Notes: a model not told the origin generated them from the sequence alone. DNA of 64,000 nt from Pseudomonas alcaliphila JAB1 (GCF_001941865.1 NZ_CP016162.1:124001-188000); one strand, 5' to 3'; shown: positions 1 through 10,061, numbered from the stretch's first letter. Translations and numbers: made by a program.

Positions 1-266
1 CCTTCCAGGTTGTGCAGGTGGCGCACCACTTCGCCGAGCTGCTCGACCAGGCTGCGTGCGGTGACCAGAAACAGCCGGCCGGCCTCGGTGAGTTCGACGG
101 GGGTGCAGGAGCGGTCGACCAGGGTCAGGCCGAGCATGCCTTCCAGGCTGCGGATACGTCGGCTGAATGCCGGCTGGGTGACGAAGCGCTTTTCCGCGGC
201 CTGGGAGAAGCTGCGGGTGGCGGCCAGGACGATAAAGTCCTCCAGCCATTTGGTTTCCAGGTTCAT
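1..266 (-). CDS. LysR-family transcriptional regulator (partial, N-terminal part)
   Basis: Only the first 88 codons lie in the window; the gene continues past base 1. The start ATG at 266 opens with MNLETKWLEDFIVLAATRSF, the typical opening of a LysR winged helix-turn-helix domain (residues about 5-65), with the recognition region QPAFSRRIRSLE. The effector-binding domain is outside. It is transcribed away from aspA, with a 333-bp gap that holds a palindromic repeat. LysR regulators often control the gene they diverge from, so regulation of aspA is possible, but nothing in the visible sequence proves it. Confidence 0.88.
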   Translation of the reverse strand, partial: MNLETKWLEDFIVLAATRSFSQAAEKRFVTQPAFSRRIRSLEGMLGLTLVDRSCTPVELTEAGRLFLVTARSLVEQLGEVVRHLHNLE

Positions 267-292
267 TGCAGGCTCCCGAGGCTTGCACGAGA

Positions 293-457
293 CGTAGGGT
301 GGGTTAGCGACGCTGAACGCGGTTCGACAGACGCAGCTGCCGTGGTGCGTCGCGTAACCCACCAGGCGATGGATCGCGTTGCGCCGATGCTGGGTTACGC
401 CGCGACTCGAACGACCTGATGTTCGGCAATGGCAGCATGCGGCTAACCCACCCTACG
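293..457. repeat. Intergenic palindromic repeat, copy 1
   Basis: This fills most of the gap between the LysR gene and aspA. The ends are inverted: CGTAGGGTGGGTTAGC at 293-308 and GCTAACCCACCCTACG at 442-457. Inside, a second inverted pair (GCGTAACCCA and TGGGTTACGC) flanks GGCGATGG. A close relative lies at 21781-21947 with the same internal block. No transposase or coding sequence is present. It would fold into a long imperfect hairpin. The remainder of the gap up to aspA shows no convincing promoter. Confidence 0.75.
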
Positions 458-599
458 TTTGCCGCTATCCCGCAGTCACATCGACATTATGCCGATTGTG
501 CATAGGGCAGCAAGTAACGGCATTGGTAGCGAGACGGTCGGGGCCCCTATTCTATGGGCATCGCGGCACTCGCCGTATTTCCCAAGAGTCATCTCTATC

Positions 600-2024
<1,425 letters not shown>

Positions 2025-2069
2025 TCCGCCTCATCGACCGAGGGGCAGCCCCACGCCCCTTGCCCTCCA

Positions 2070-2097
2070 GGGATGGCTTCGGCCATCCCTTTTTTTC
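2070..2097 (+). terminator. Rho-independent terminator of aspA
   Basis: A perfect 8-bp stem GGGATGGC/GCCATCCC with a TTCG tetraloop is followed at once by a run of seven T. It lies 45 bases after the aspA stop codon. Confidence 0.92.
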
Positions 2098-2161
2098 CGC
2101 GTCACCCTCACCCCAGCCCTCCCGGAGGGAGAGGGAGCAGCACCCGGCAGTTCCCGCACCC

Positions 2162-2324
2162 TAGGGTGGATGGCGCTTCACTCCACCGTGGCGATCCCGG
2201 TGGTGGATGAAAAGAGCGTCATCCACCCTACGCCGGGCTCACCTGCGGCAAGCGACAAAGCCGCCGTAGCCCGGATGCAATCCGGGGCAGGGCCGCCTGC
2301 CTTCCCGGATTGCATCCGGGCTAC
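2162..2324. repeat. Two adjacent palindromic intergenic repeats (one REP-like)
   Basis: The first element (2162-2233) starts with TAGGGTGGATGGCGCTTC and ends with GCGTCATCCACCCTACG. The second (2266-2324) is a REP-like inverted repeat with arms GTAGCCCGGATGCAATCCGG and CCGGATTGCATCCGGGCTAC. The second is nearly identical to 60155-60213 and related to 21747-21768. Its last bases provide the TAG stop codon of the neighbouring MocR gene. Before 2162 there is also a CCCTCACCCCAGCCCTCCC tract related to repeats at 26386 and 53477. Confidence 0.8.
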
Positions 2325-3787
2325 AACTTCCAGGCCCGGCGCAGCGTGGCGATAGCCTCGGCAATCTGCGCCTCGGGCACCGCAGCAAAACCCAGCACTA
2401 GCCCGGCGCGGGCGTCCTCAGCCGTTTCGCTGTCGGGCAGCCAGTAGTCGCTCAAGGGGTTCATCTCGATACCGGCTGCGCGTGCGGCGCCGATCAGCTC
2501 ACGCTCGCGGGCCAGGCTCTCGACCCTGATGCTCAGGTGCAGACCGGCCTCAACCGTCGGCAACGGCGCACATCCGGGAATCGCCTGCGGCCAGGCCGCG
2601 AGCAAGGCGTCACGGCGGCTGCGTGCAGCCTGGCGCATGCGCCGCACATGGCGCTGAAAATGCCCGGCAGCGATAAATTCGGCCATCACCGCCTGGGAGC
2701 CGATCTCCGAGTGGCGTATCTCCAGCGCCTGGCGCCGGGCGAAGCTTTCGGCCAGCGCGGGTGGCAGCACCAGATAGCCCAGGCGCAGCGCCGGGAAGGC
2801 GAGCTTGCCGAAGGTGCCGATGTAGATCACCCGCTGCTGGTCATCCAGCGCTGCCAAAGGCGCGAGTGGCGTGCCGCTGTAGCGGTACTCGCCGTCGTAG
2901 TCGTCCTCGATGATCCAACCATTCACGCGCTTGGCCCACTCCAGCAGGGCCAGGCGCCGCGGCAGCGACAGGGTCACGCCGGTGGGGTACTGGTGCGCGG
3001 GCGTGACATAGGCCAGCCGGCAGTTTTCCAGGCGCTGCAGCGCGGCGACATCCAGGCCGTCATGGTCCACCGCCACGCCGCACAGCTGCGCGCCGGCCAC
3101 GGCGAAGGCATGACCCGCGGCGCGGTAGCCGGGGTTTTCGATGGCCACGCGGTCGCCCGGTTGAATCAGCAATTGCGCGCAGAGGCTGATGGCTTGCTGC
3201 GAGCCGCAGGTGATCAATATCTGCTGCGCCTCGCAGGTCAGGCCGCGGCTGTTGCGCAGGTAGGCGGCGATCAGCTCGCGTAGCTGCAGGTCACCGGCAG
3301 GGTCGCCATAGCCCAGCCGCGCCGGCGCGGGTTTGCGCCAGAAGCGCGCCTGCAGGCGTGCCCAGATCTCGAAGGGGAACAGATCGAACGCCGGCACGCC
3401 GATGCGGAAGGCGCGCGGCGCGCCGCTCGGCGGCAGCGGCAGGTGGTGCGTGTGCAGGCGCTGCAGTGCCGGGCTGGATGCCGCTGGGGCGACGGCTGCT
3501 ACTGCGGCAGGCCGACGGCGCGTCAGCTCGGCGACGTAGGTGCCATCGCCGACCCGCCCGGCCACGTAGCCCTCGGCATACAGCTGGTCCAGTGCGCGGG
3601 TCACGGTATTGCGCGAGATGCCGAGCAGCGCGGCCAGCTCACGGCTGGCCGGCAGGCGCGTGCCACTGGCCAGGCGGCCATCGAGGATGCGCTCGCGCAA
3701 GGCCTGGTAGAGCTGGCGCGCCAGCCCCTGGCCGGGCTGCAGATGAATGCCGGAAAGATCGAATGGCAGGGCGGGCGAGCGCTTCAT
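2321..3787 (-). CDS. MocR/PdxR-type transcriptional regulator (GntR HTH fused to aminotransferase fold)
   Basis: The 488-residue protein has a GntR winged helix (about residues 20-90; LASGTRLPASRELAALLGIS, then ALDQLYAEGYV) joined to a class I aminotransferase-like domain (about 125-485). The PLP-binding region is present: IIEDDYDGEYR and the Schiff-base lysine in GTFGKLAFPALRLGY. Such proteins sense PLP or PLP-amine adducts and usually regulate a divergent gene. Here the divergent gene, 97 bp away, encodes a PaiB-like protein with two acetyltransferases behind it. The spacer holds TTGGCTC and GGCCAAT, a possible operator pair. The stop codon lies inside a REP-like repeat, so the C-terminus may have been set by the insertion of the repeat. 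Confidence 0.9.
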   Translation of the reverse strand: MKRSPALPFDLSGIHLQPGQGLARQLYQALRERILDGRLASGTRLPASRELAALLGISRNTVTRALDQLYAEGYVAGRVGDGTYVAELTRRRPAAVAAVAPAASSPALQRLHTHHLPLPPSGAPRAFRIGVPAFDLFPFEIWARLQARFWRKPAPARLGYGDPAGDLQLRELIAAYLRNSRGLTCEAQQILITCGSQQAISLCAQLLIQPGDRVAIENPGYRAAGHAFAVAGAQLCGVAVDHDGLDVAALQRLENCRLAYVTPAHQYPTGVTLSLPRRLALLEWAKRVNGWIIEDDYDGEYRYSGTPLAPLAALDDQQRVIYIGTFGKLAFPALRLGYLVLPPALAESFARRQALEIRHSEIGSQAVMAEFIAAGHFQRHVRRMRQAARSRRDALLAAWPQAIPGCAPLPTVEAGLHLSIRVESLARERELIGAARAAGIEMNPLSDYWLPDSETAEDARAGLVLGFAAVPEAQIAEAIATLRRAWKL

Positions 3788-3884
3788 GATCGGCAGATTG
3801 GCTCTATGAAAGTCATCCGAAATGGATCTTACATCAGGCCAATAGCCTGCCTAGCATGGCTTCATCACACCAGGAGATGCCGCC

Positions 3885-4517
3885 ATGTATTGCCCCGCCG
3901 CCTTTCGTCAGGACGACCTGCCCAGCCTGCACGCGCAGATACAGGCCAGTGGACTGGCCATCGTGACCAGCACTGGCGCACAGGGCCTTCAAGCCAGCCA
4001 TCTGCCGCTGTTGCTTGAACCTGGCGAAGGCGAGTTCGGCACCCTGTACGGCCACTTCGCCCGCGCTAATCCGCACTGGCGCGATCTGGCCGACGGCGCC
4101 GAGGCGCTGGCGGTGTTCAGCGGCCCGGACGCCTACGTGCATCCCGGCTGGTACCCGGCCAAGGCCGAGCACGGCAAGGTGGTGCCGACCTGGAATTACA
4201 TCGCTGTGCATGCCTGGGGTCAGGCCGAAGTGTTCGACGAGCCCGAGCGCCTGCTGCAACTGGTCAGCCGCCTCAGCGACCGCCATGAGCAGGGCCGCGC
4301 GCAGCCCTGGGCAGTCGAGGATGCGCCGCGCGATTACATCGACATCATGCTGCGCGCCATCGTCGGTTTCGCCCTGCCGATTCGGCGAATCGAAGGTAAA
4401 TGGAAGCTCAGCCAGAACCGCTCGACCCTAGACCAGGCCGGCGTGCGTACCGGCCTGGCAACGTCCAACAACCCGCGCGACCACGAACTGGCGGCGCAGA
4501 TGAATCCCACCGACTGA
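3885..4517 (+). CDS. PaiB-like FMN-binding protein / negative transcriptional regulator
   Basis: The 210-residue protein matches the PaiB family from its first residues (MYCPAAFRQDDLPSLHAQI), with the conserved GLAIVTS, GHFARANPHW and GPDAYVHPGWYP blocks and VPTWNYIAVHAWG. These form a split-barrel flavin-binding fold. In Bacillus, PaiB works beside the acetyltransferase PaiA on polyamine-linked control. Here two GNAT genes follow directly, so the pairing looks similar. A GGAG lies 8 bases ahead of the ATG. The divergent MocR regulator probably controls this operon (inference from arrangement). Confidence 0.88.
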   Translation: MYCPAAFRQDDLPSLHAQIQASGLAIVTSTGAQGLQASHLPLLLEPGEGEFGTLYGHFARANPHWRDLADGAEALAVFSGPDAYVHPGWYPAKAEHGKVVPTWNYIAVHAWGQAEVFDEPERLLQLVSRLSDRHEQGRAQPWAVEDAPRDYIDIMLRAIVGFALPIRRIEGKWKLSQNRSTLDQAGVRTGLATSNNPRDHELAAQMNPTD

Positions 4518-4536
4518 TCACCAAAGGAAGGCCATC

Positions 4537-4977
4537 ATGCTCGACATTCGCCCTGTCACCGCTGCCGATCACGCCGCCTGGCTGCCGCTCTGGCAGGCTT
4601 ACCAGCGCTTCTACCAGGCCGAGATCCCGGCAGAAACCAGCGCCCTCACCTGGCAGCGCTTTCTCGACCCGGCTGAACCGATGCACGCCGCCCTGGCCTG
4701 GCAGGACGGTGAGGCAGTCGGCCTGGTGCATTTCATCTATCACCGCAGTTGCTGGACGAGTGGTGACTACTGCTACCTGCAGGATCTGTTCGTTGCCGAG
4801 CACATTCGCGGCGGCGGCATCGGCCGTGCGCTGATCGAGCATGTTTACGCCGAAGCACGCGCCGCCGGCGCCAGCCGCGTGCATTGGCTGACCCAGGAAA
4901 GCAACTACCAGGGGCGTATGCTCTACGACCGTATCGGTGACCGCTCCGGTTTCATCCAGTACAGGAAGCTCTTCTGA
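4537..4977 (+). CDS. GNAT family N-acetyltransferase (paralogue A)
   Basis: The 146-residue protein is a single GNAT domain. The acetyl-CoA loop is RGGGIGRALI at about residues 90-99, followed by the amphipathic helix IEHVYAEARAAG and the motif LYDRIGDRSGF near the end. An AAGGAAGG ribosome site precedes the ATG. The stop TGA overlaps the ATG of the next gene, so the two are translationally coupled. It is about three quarters identical, by my own count, to the protein at 9216-9659. The substrate is not evident; the PaiB neighbour makes a polyamine or amino compound plausible. Confidence 0.9.
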   Translation: MLDIRPVTAADHAAWLPLWQAYQRFYQAEIPAETSALTWQRFLDPAEPMHAALAWQDGEAVGLVHFIYHRSCWTSGDYCYLQDLFVAEHIRGGGIGRALIEHVYAEARAAGASRVHWLTQESNYQGRMLYDRIGDRSGFIQYRKLF

Positions 4978-5648
4978 TGACGCGTGATCTCGCTCACTGG
5001 CAACCCCGTCCAATACCGGACCAGCGCACCTTGCAAGGCCGTTTCGTGCGTCTCGAAGCACTCGATGTCGCGCGCCATGGCGATGATCTGTGGCGCGCGC
5101 TGCAGGGGCCGGACCCGGCGCTGTGGGATTATCTGCCCTACGGCCCCTTCACCGAGCGAGGCGCATTCGATACCTGGCTGGCCGGCAATGCGCAGAGCCG
5201 CGATCCGCTGTTCTACGCGGTGGTCGACCTGGCCAGCGGCCGCGCCCTGGGGCTGTTCAGCTACCTGCGTATCACCGCGCAGGACGGCAGCATCGAAATC
5301 GGCCACGTCGCCTTCGGCGCGCCGATGCAGCGCACGCCAGGGGCGACCGAGGCGGTCTATCTGCTGGCGCGCCACGCCTTCGACGATCTCGGTTATCGCC
5401 GCCTGGAATGGAAGTGCGACGCGGCCAATGCCCGCTCGCTGCGCGCCGCCGAGCGCTTCGGCTTCACCCAGGAAGGGCTGTTCCGTCAGCACATGGTGCG
5501 CAAGGGCCGCAACCGTGACACCGCCTGGTTCTCGATCATCGACGGGGAATGGCCGGCATGTCGCGAGGCCTTCGAGCGCTGGCTGGCGGCGGACAACTTC
5601 GATGACCAGGGCCAGCAGAGGCAGCGCCTGGAGGCGCTGCGGGGGTAA
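4977..5648 (+). CDS. GNAT family N-acetyltransferase (RimJ/RimL-like)
   Basis: The 223-residue protein belongs to the RimJ/RimL-type GNAT group: GRFVRLEALD near the start, IGHVAFGAPMQRTPGATEA in the middle and WKCDAANARSLRAAERFGF at the acetyl-CoA and C-terminal motifs. The family acetylates protein N-termini or small amines; the target is not known here. Its ATG overlaps the stop of the preceding acetyltransferase, and it is the last gene of the PaiB operon. It ends 4 bp from the stop of a convergent regulator. Confidence 0.88.
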   Translation: MTRDLAHWQPRPIPDQRTLQGRFVRLEALDVARHGDDLWRALQGPDPALWDYLPYGPFTERGAFDTWLAGNAQSRDPLFYAVVDLASGRALGLFSYLRITAQDGSIEIGHVAFGAPMQRTPGATEAVYLLARHAFDDLGYRRLEWKCDAANARSLRAAERFGFTQEGLFRQHMVRKGRNRDTAWFSIIDGEWPACREAFERWLAADNFDDQGQQRQRLEALRG

Positions 5649-5652
5649 CGCC

Positions 5653-6471
5653 CTACTCCATCTCGAACAACCCAGCACGCAGCTGCGCGCCGCCCAGGCG
5701 CTGGCGGATGTCGTCGTCGATGCGCGGGTCGTCGGGGGCGTAGAGCATCAACTGGCGATAGGCGTTGACCCGGTTGATCTCGTTGCCCAGGTACTGCCAG
5801 ACCACGCGGGTGCAGGCTGGTGTGCGGCGGTCGCCGCTGGAGACGCCGGTCTTGATGCCATTGAGGCGGATGATGCGGCTCTTGAAGCTGGGAATGAGGA
5901 TGGTCTGGCTCATTTCGTTGCCGGTGAGCGACTCGTAGTCCACCAGAAACAGGCGGTCCTGCAGGAAGAACGCCGTGCCCAGGTAGCGACAGCGCACCCA
6001 GTCCTCACTGCCGCCGCGTGTAGGTTCCTGGCGCTCCTGGCGTTCCTGGCGCTCGAACAGGTAGTTGCCGCGCTCCTCGCGCAGGTGCACCAGTGACAGC
6101 AGTACGTGTCCCGGCACCGACATGCAGTTGGAGTACTCGAAGTAGTAGCCGCAGTAACGCTCCATCGGGCTGGCCTGACGGCGCAGTGGGGCGAACAGGT
6201 CCAGCAGTGGGTCATTGCCACTGTGCTGCTGCGCATCGCCGCTGCGGGCGCCGATCAGGCGGGTGAACTGCTCGGCCGGCATGGCCAGCTCGAAGGGCTC
6301 TACGCCGAAGAAATCGCAGATGCGCTTGAGGTTGTGCGTGGTCGGTCGGCTCTGCCCGGCCAGGTAGCGGTTGAACTGCGCGCGGTTGATCGACAGCTTG
6401 CGACATACCTCGGCAATCGAGCGGTAATGGCTGCAAAGCAATTTCAGATTGCTGCCGAGGGAATCGGACAT
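5653..6471 (-). CDS. XRE-type helix-turn-helix transcriptional regulator
   Basis: The 272-residue protein has an N-terminal HTH (about residues 6-62: SIAEVCRKLSINRAQFNRYL, then GQSRPTTHNLKRICDFFGV) typical of XRE/Cro repressors. The remaining 200 residues form a ligand or oligomerisation domain that I do not recognise; it contains a short charged stretch RQERQERQEP. It is convergent with the acetyltransferase operon and its start lies 159 bp before the alanine symporter gene, which is divergent, so it may control that transporter. Confidence 0.82.
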   Translation of the reverse strand: MSDSLGSNLKLLCSHYRSIAEVCRKLSINRAQFNRYLAGQSRPTTHNLKRICDFFGVEPFELAMPAEQFTRLIGARSGDAQQHSGNDPLLDLFAPLRRQASPMERYCGYYFEYSNCMSVPGHVLLSLVHLREERGNYLFERQERQERQEPTRGGSEDWVRCRYLGTAFFLQDRLFLVDYESLTGNEMSQTILIPSFKSRIIRLNGIKTGVSSGDRRTPACTRVVWQYLGNEINRVNAYRQLMLYAPDDPRIDDDIRQRLGGAQLRAGLFEME

Positions 6472-6630
6472 ATGGCCGCTCCAGCTGATGCGAATGACGC
6501 GATTCTAGCATCAACTCGCATCAGATCGCCGCGGCCTGCGAAATTGTCCCGCGCGGCGCCTTCACCAAAGATTGCGCCACCCGCCCGGCGCGGCGCATTC
6601 CCATTCAGAACAACAAGAGAGAAAGCCTCC

Positions 6631-8070
6631 ATGCTCGATCTTCTCAATGACCTCATCTGGAGCAAGCTGCTGATCGTGATGCTGATCGGTCTCGGCCTGT
6701 TCTTCACCATCGCCTCACGCTTCGTCCAGTTCCGCTACTTCGGCAGCATGTTCCGTATCTTCAGCGAGGCATTCCAGCGTCAGCCGGGCCAGCTCAGCTC
6801 GTTCCAGGCGCTGATGCTGTCGGTGGCCGGCCGCGTGGGCGCCGGCAACATCGCCGGCGTATCGGTGGCGATCATGCTCGGCGGTCCGGGCGCCATCTTC
6901 TGGATGTGGGTCGTGGCCCTGGTCGGCATGGCCACCAGCTACTTCGAGTGCTCGCTGGCGCAACTGTACAAGCGTCGCGAGGCCGATGGCGGCTACCGCG
7001 GTGGTCCGGCCTTCTACATCCAGCACGGCCTTGGCCAGCGCTGGCTGGGTATCGTCGTATCGATCCTGCTGCTGGTGACCTTCGGCTTCGGCTTCAACGC
7101 CGTGCAGTCCTTCACCGTCGCCAGCTCGCTGCACGACACCTTCGGCGTTCCGACCCTGGCCAGTGGCATTGCCCTGACCGTGGTGATCGGTCTGATCATC
7201 TTCGGTGGCATCAAGCGCATCGCCAAGTTCGCTGACGTGCTGGTGCCGGTCATGGCGTTCTCCTATCTGGGCATGGCGCTGCTGGTGATCGGTCTGAACA
7301 TCAGCGAAGTTCCAGCCACCTTCGCCTTGATCTTCAAGAGCGCCTTCGGCCTCGAGCCGGCCTTCGCCGGTGGCATCGGCGCGGCCATCATCATGGGCGT
7401 CAAGCGCGGGCTGTTCTCCAACGAAGCTGGCCTGGGCAGTGCGCCGAACGTGGCCGCGGTCGCCGAGGTCAAGCACCCAGCCGCGCAGGGCATCGTGCAG
7501 TCGCTCAGCGTGTTCATCGACACCCTGATCCTGTGCAGCTGCACGGCGATGATCATTCTGCTCTCCGGCGTGTATCAGCCGGGCATGGAGCAGGCCGGTG
7601 TGGTGTTGACCCAGAGTGCCGTCGCAGCCGTGGTCGGTGAGTGGGGCCGGGTGTTCGTCAGCCTGGCGCTGCTGCTGTTCGTCTTCACCACCCTGATCTA
7701 CAACTACTACCTGGGTGAGAACGCCCTGGGCTTCTTCAGCCAGAAGCGCGGCCCGGTGATGATCTACCGCGTGCTGGTGGTCGGCCTGGTGCTGTGGGGT
7801 TCGGTGCAGGATCTGGGCACCGTGTTCGCCTTCGCTGACGTGACCATGGGTCTGCTGGCCATCGCCAACCTGATTGCCCTGGCACTGCTGTTCCAGGTGG
7901 GCCTGCGCCTGATGCGCGACTACGATAGCCAGATCAAGGCGGGTGTTGAGTCGCCGGTGCTGGACGCCAAGCAGTTCGCTGATCTGGACCTCGACCCTGC
8001 CGTCTGGGGTAGTCAGCCGGGTAAAACCGCCGACCAGGCGGAAATCGGTGATCGCATCTACCAGCGTTGA
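6631..8070 (+). CDS. Sodium:alanine symporter (AGCS family)
   Basis: The 479-residue inner-membrane protein has about 11 hydrophobic segments. It belongs to the alanine/glycine:cation symporter family: FQALMLSVAGRVGAGNIAGV near residue 60 is the family motif, and RGLFSNEAGLGSAPNVAAV near residue 265 is also diagnostic. It would import alanine or glycine with Na+. ATG 6631 follows AAGAGAGAAAG, a usable ribosome site, and MLDLLNDLIWSKLLIVMLIG is the normal family start. A strong terminator follows, so it is a single-gene unit. Confidence 0.92.
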   Translation: MLDLLNDLIWSKLLIVMLIGLGLFFTIASRFVQFRYFGSMFRIFSEAFQRQPGQLSSFQALMLSVAGRVGAGNIAGVSVAIMLGGPGAIFWMWVVALVGMATSYFECSLAQLYKRREADGGYRGGPAFYIQHGLGQRWLGIVVSILLLVTFGFGFNAVQSFTVASSLHDTFGVPTLASGIALTVVIGLIIFGGIKRIAKFADVLVPVMAFSYLGMALLVIGLNISEVPATFALIFKSAFGLEPAFAGGIGAAIIMGVKRGLFSNEAGLGSAPNVAAVAEVKHPAAQGIVQSLSVFIDTLILCSCTAMIILLSGVYQPGMEQAGVVLTQSAVAAVVGEWGRVFVSLALLLFVFTTLIYNYYLGENALGFFSQKRGPVMIYRVLVVGLVLWGSVQDLGTVFAFADVTMGLLAIANLIALALLFQVGLRLMRDYDSQIKAGVESPVLDAKQFADLDLDPAVWGSQPGKTADQAEIGDRIYQR

Positions 8071-8087
8071 TCTGACTCAGATGGAAG

Positions 8088-8110
8088 AAGGGGGCGAGGC
8101 CCCCTTTTTC
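8088..8110 (+). terminator. Rho-independent terminator of the alanine symporter gene
   Basis: A stem GGGGGC/GCCCCC, extended by AA/TT pairing, with loop GAG is followed by TTTTTC, 20 bases after the stop codon. Confidence 0.9.
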
Positions 8111-8198
8111 TTGCCTGCCAGCTTTGGCAGCCATTGTTCGGGCAGTCTTTAGCGACGTTGCGAATGTCGCGCAGGCCCGTGATTTGTGAGGAGAGCCC

Positions 8199-9188
8199 AT
8201 GGCGACCCCAGAAAAACTCCTGGTGCTGTACACAGGCGGCACCATCGGCATGCAGATGAGCGCAGGCGGCCTAGCGCCGGCCTCGGGTTTCGAGGCGCGC
8301 ATGCGCACCCAACAAGCCAGCGAGAACGCCAGCGAACTGCCGCAATGGACCTTCCGCGAGCTGCTGCCGCTGATCGACAGCGCCAACATGAACACCGGCC
8401 ACTGGCTGGCGCTGCGTGACGAGATCGTCACCGCCGTGCAGACGCATGGCCACGACGCCGTGCTGGTGCTGCATGGCACCGATACCCTGGCCTACAGCGC
8501 TGCGGCGCTGAGCTTCCTGCTGCTCAGCCTCGACATGCCGGTGGTGCTCACGGGCGCCATGCAGCCAGCTGGTGTCGATGGCGGCGATGCCTGGCCCAAT
8601 CTGTTCGGCGCCATGCGCGCGCTGTATCGCGGCGTCGCGCCTGGCGTGCACCTGTACTTCAACGGCCAGCTGCTGCATGGCGCACGTTGCTCGAAGTTGC
8701 GCAGCGATGCCTTCGACGCCTTCCAGGTGCTGCCGCGTCAGCGTCAGGCCGAACGGGCCACGGTCGATGCGCGGATCGACTTCCGCCAGCCGCGCCAGCC
8801 GGTCAATCTTGCCGTGCTGCCGCTGCATCCGGCGGTGCAGGCCGGGCAGCTGCAAGCTCTGCTGAGCAGCGGCGTGCAGGGGCTGCTGCTGGAGTGCTAC
8901 GGCAGTGGCACCGGCCCGGCCGGCGACGCGCAATTGATGAGCGTGCTGCGTGAAGCGCATCAGCGCGGCGTGGTGCTGGCGGCAATCAGTCAGTGCCCGC
9001 AAGGCCATGTGCAGTTCGGTGTGTATGCGGCCGGCAGCCGTCTGGCCGAGGTCGGCCTGGTGTCCTGTGGCGGCATGACCCGCGAAGCCGCACTGGGCAA
9101 GCTGTTCGCCCTGCTCGGCGCCGGTTTGCCGCAAACGGAGGTCGAGTACTGGCTGGCGCGCGATCTCTGTGGTGAGATGAGCGACTGA
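8199..9188 (+). CDS. L-asparaginase, cytoplasmic type I-like
   Basis: The 329-residue protein hydrolyses asparagine to aspartate and ammonia. The first catalytic threonine is in VLYTGGTIG (about residues 9-17), and the second motif VLVLHGTDTLAYSA holds the Thr-Asp pair near residue 93. There is no signal peptide, so it is cytoplasmic. Its product aspartate would feed AspA, encoded 6 kb upstream. A GAGGAGAG ribosome site precedes the ATG. A GNAT gene follows 27 bp later in the same direction and may be cotranscribed. Confidence 0.9.
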   Translation: MATPEKLLVLYTGGTIGMQMSAGGLAPASGFEARMRTQQASENASELPQWTFRELLPLIDSANMNTGHWLALRDEIVTAVQTHGHDAVLVLHGTDTLAYSAAALSFLLLSLDMPVVLTGAMQPAGVDGGDAWPNLFGAMRALYRGVAPGVHLYFNGQLLHGARCSKLRSDAFDAFQVLPRQRQAERATVDARIDFRQPRQPVNLAVLPLHPAVQAGQLQALLSSGVQGLLLECYGSGTGPAGDAQLMSVLREAHQRGVVLAAISQCPQGHVQFGVYAAGSRLAEVGLVSCGGMTREAALGKLFALLGAGLPQTEVEYWLARDLCGEMSD

Positions 9189-9215
9189 TCCACCTGCCCA
9201 AACAGAGGAAGGACG

Positions 9216-9659
9216 ATGAGCATCGAAATTCGCCCTGTAGTCGCTGCCGATCACCAAGCCTGGTTGCCCTTGTGGCAGGGCTACCAGCGCTTCTACATGA
9301 CCGAGATTCCAGCCGAGACCAGCGCCGCTACCTGGCAGCGCTTTCTCGACCCCGCCGAGCCCATGGGCGCCGCCCTGGCCTGGCAGGGTGACCAGGCCAT
9401 TGGCCTGGTGCACTGGGTCATCCACCGCTCGACCTGGACCACCGGCGACTATTGCTACCTGCAGGACCTGTTCGTCGCCAAGGGCCAGCGCAGTGGCGGC
9501 GTTGGCCGTCAGCTGATCCAGCATGTCTACGAGCAGGCGCGTGCTGCCGGCTGTTCACGGGTGCACTGGCTGACTCACGAGAGCAACAGCCAGGCCAAGC
9601 TGCTGTACGAGCGCATCGGTGAGCGCTCGGGATTCGTGCAGTACCGCAAGCTCCTGTAG
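9216..9659 (+). CDS. GNAT family N-acetyltransferase (paralogue B)
   Basis: The 147-residue protein is a close paralogue of the one at 4537-4977. They share EIPAETSA, TWQRFLDPAEPM, GDYCYLQDLFVA and SRVHWLT. The acetyl-CoA loop is RSGGVGRQLI. About 35 of 143 aligned positions differ, scattered along the length, so this is an older duplication rather than a recent copy. An AGAGGAAGG ribosome site lies before the ATG. It probably forms an operon with the asparaginase. The substrate is unknown. Confidence 0.9.
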   Translation: MSIEIRPVVAADHQAWLPLWQGYQRFYMTEIPAETSAATWQRFLDPAEPMGAALAWQGDQAIGLVHWVIHRSTWTTGDYCYLQDLFVAKGQRSGGVGRQLIQHVYEQARAAGCSRVHWLTHESNSQAKLLYERIGERSGFVQYRKLL

Positions 9660-9665
9660 CCAGCC

Positions 9666-10061
9666 TCAGGGCCGCCGCGCAATGAAGTCGATCTCCACCA
9701 ACGCATGCCGCGCCAGGCCGGTGGTACCGATACAGGTGCGCGCCGGTCGCTTGCCTTCGGGGAAGTAGCTGGCGTAGGCCGCGTTGAAGCGCGCGTAGTC
9801 GCCATAGAAATCGGTGAGAAAGGCCCGGGCCGACACCACGTTTTCAAGTCCCAGGCCCAGCCCCTTGAGCACCACCAGCAGGTTGTCGAAGGTCTTGTGG
9901 GTTTGCGCTTCGATACCTTCGGGTAGCGGCGCCGCTTCGTTGCCTGGATCGATGGGCAACTGGCCGGTGATGAACACCCAGCCGTCGGCTTCGCAAGCGT
10001 GGGAGAACGGCGCGACCGGTGCGGGTGCGGCGGCGAACATATGGTATTCAGGCAACGACAT
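9666..10061 (-). CDS. RidA/YjgF-family protein
   Basis: The 131-residue protein has the RidA fold: WVFITGQLPIDP, then a conserved arginine in RPARTCIGTTGL and LVEIDFIARRP at the end. Most RidA members hydrolyse reactive enamine/imine intermediates made by PLP enzymes. ATG 10061 is preferred over an upstream in-frame start because a clear GGAG lies 7 bases before it and MSLPEYHMFAAAPAPVAPFS resembles family starts. It lies downstream of the glutaminase gene on the same strand with a 63-bp gap. Confidence 0.87.
   Translation of the reverse strand: MSLPEYHMFAAAPAPVAPFSHACEADGWVFITGQLPIDPGNEAAPLPEGIEAQTHKTFDNLLVVLKGLGLGLENVVSARAFLTDFYGDYARFNAAYASYFPEGKRPARTCIGTTGLARHALVEIDFIARRP

Noticed and set aside
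523-553. TTGGTA and TATTCT as an aspA promoter
   Set aside because: The spacer is 19 bp and both boxes are weak. Not better than chance in this region.
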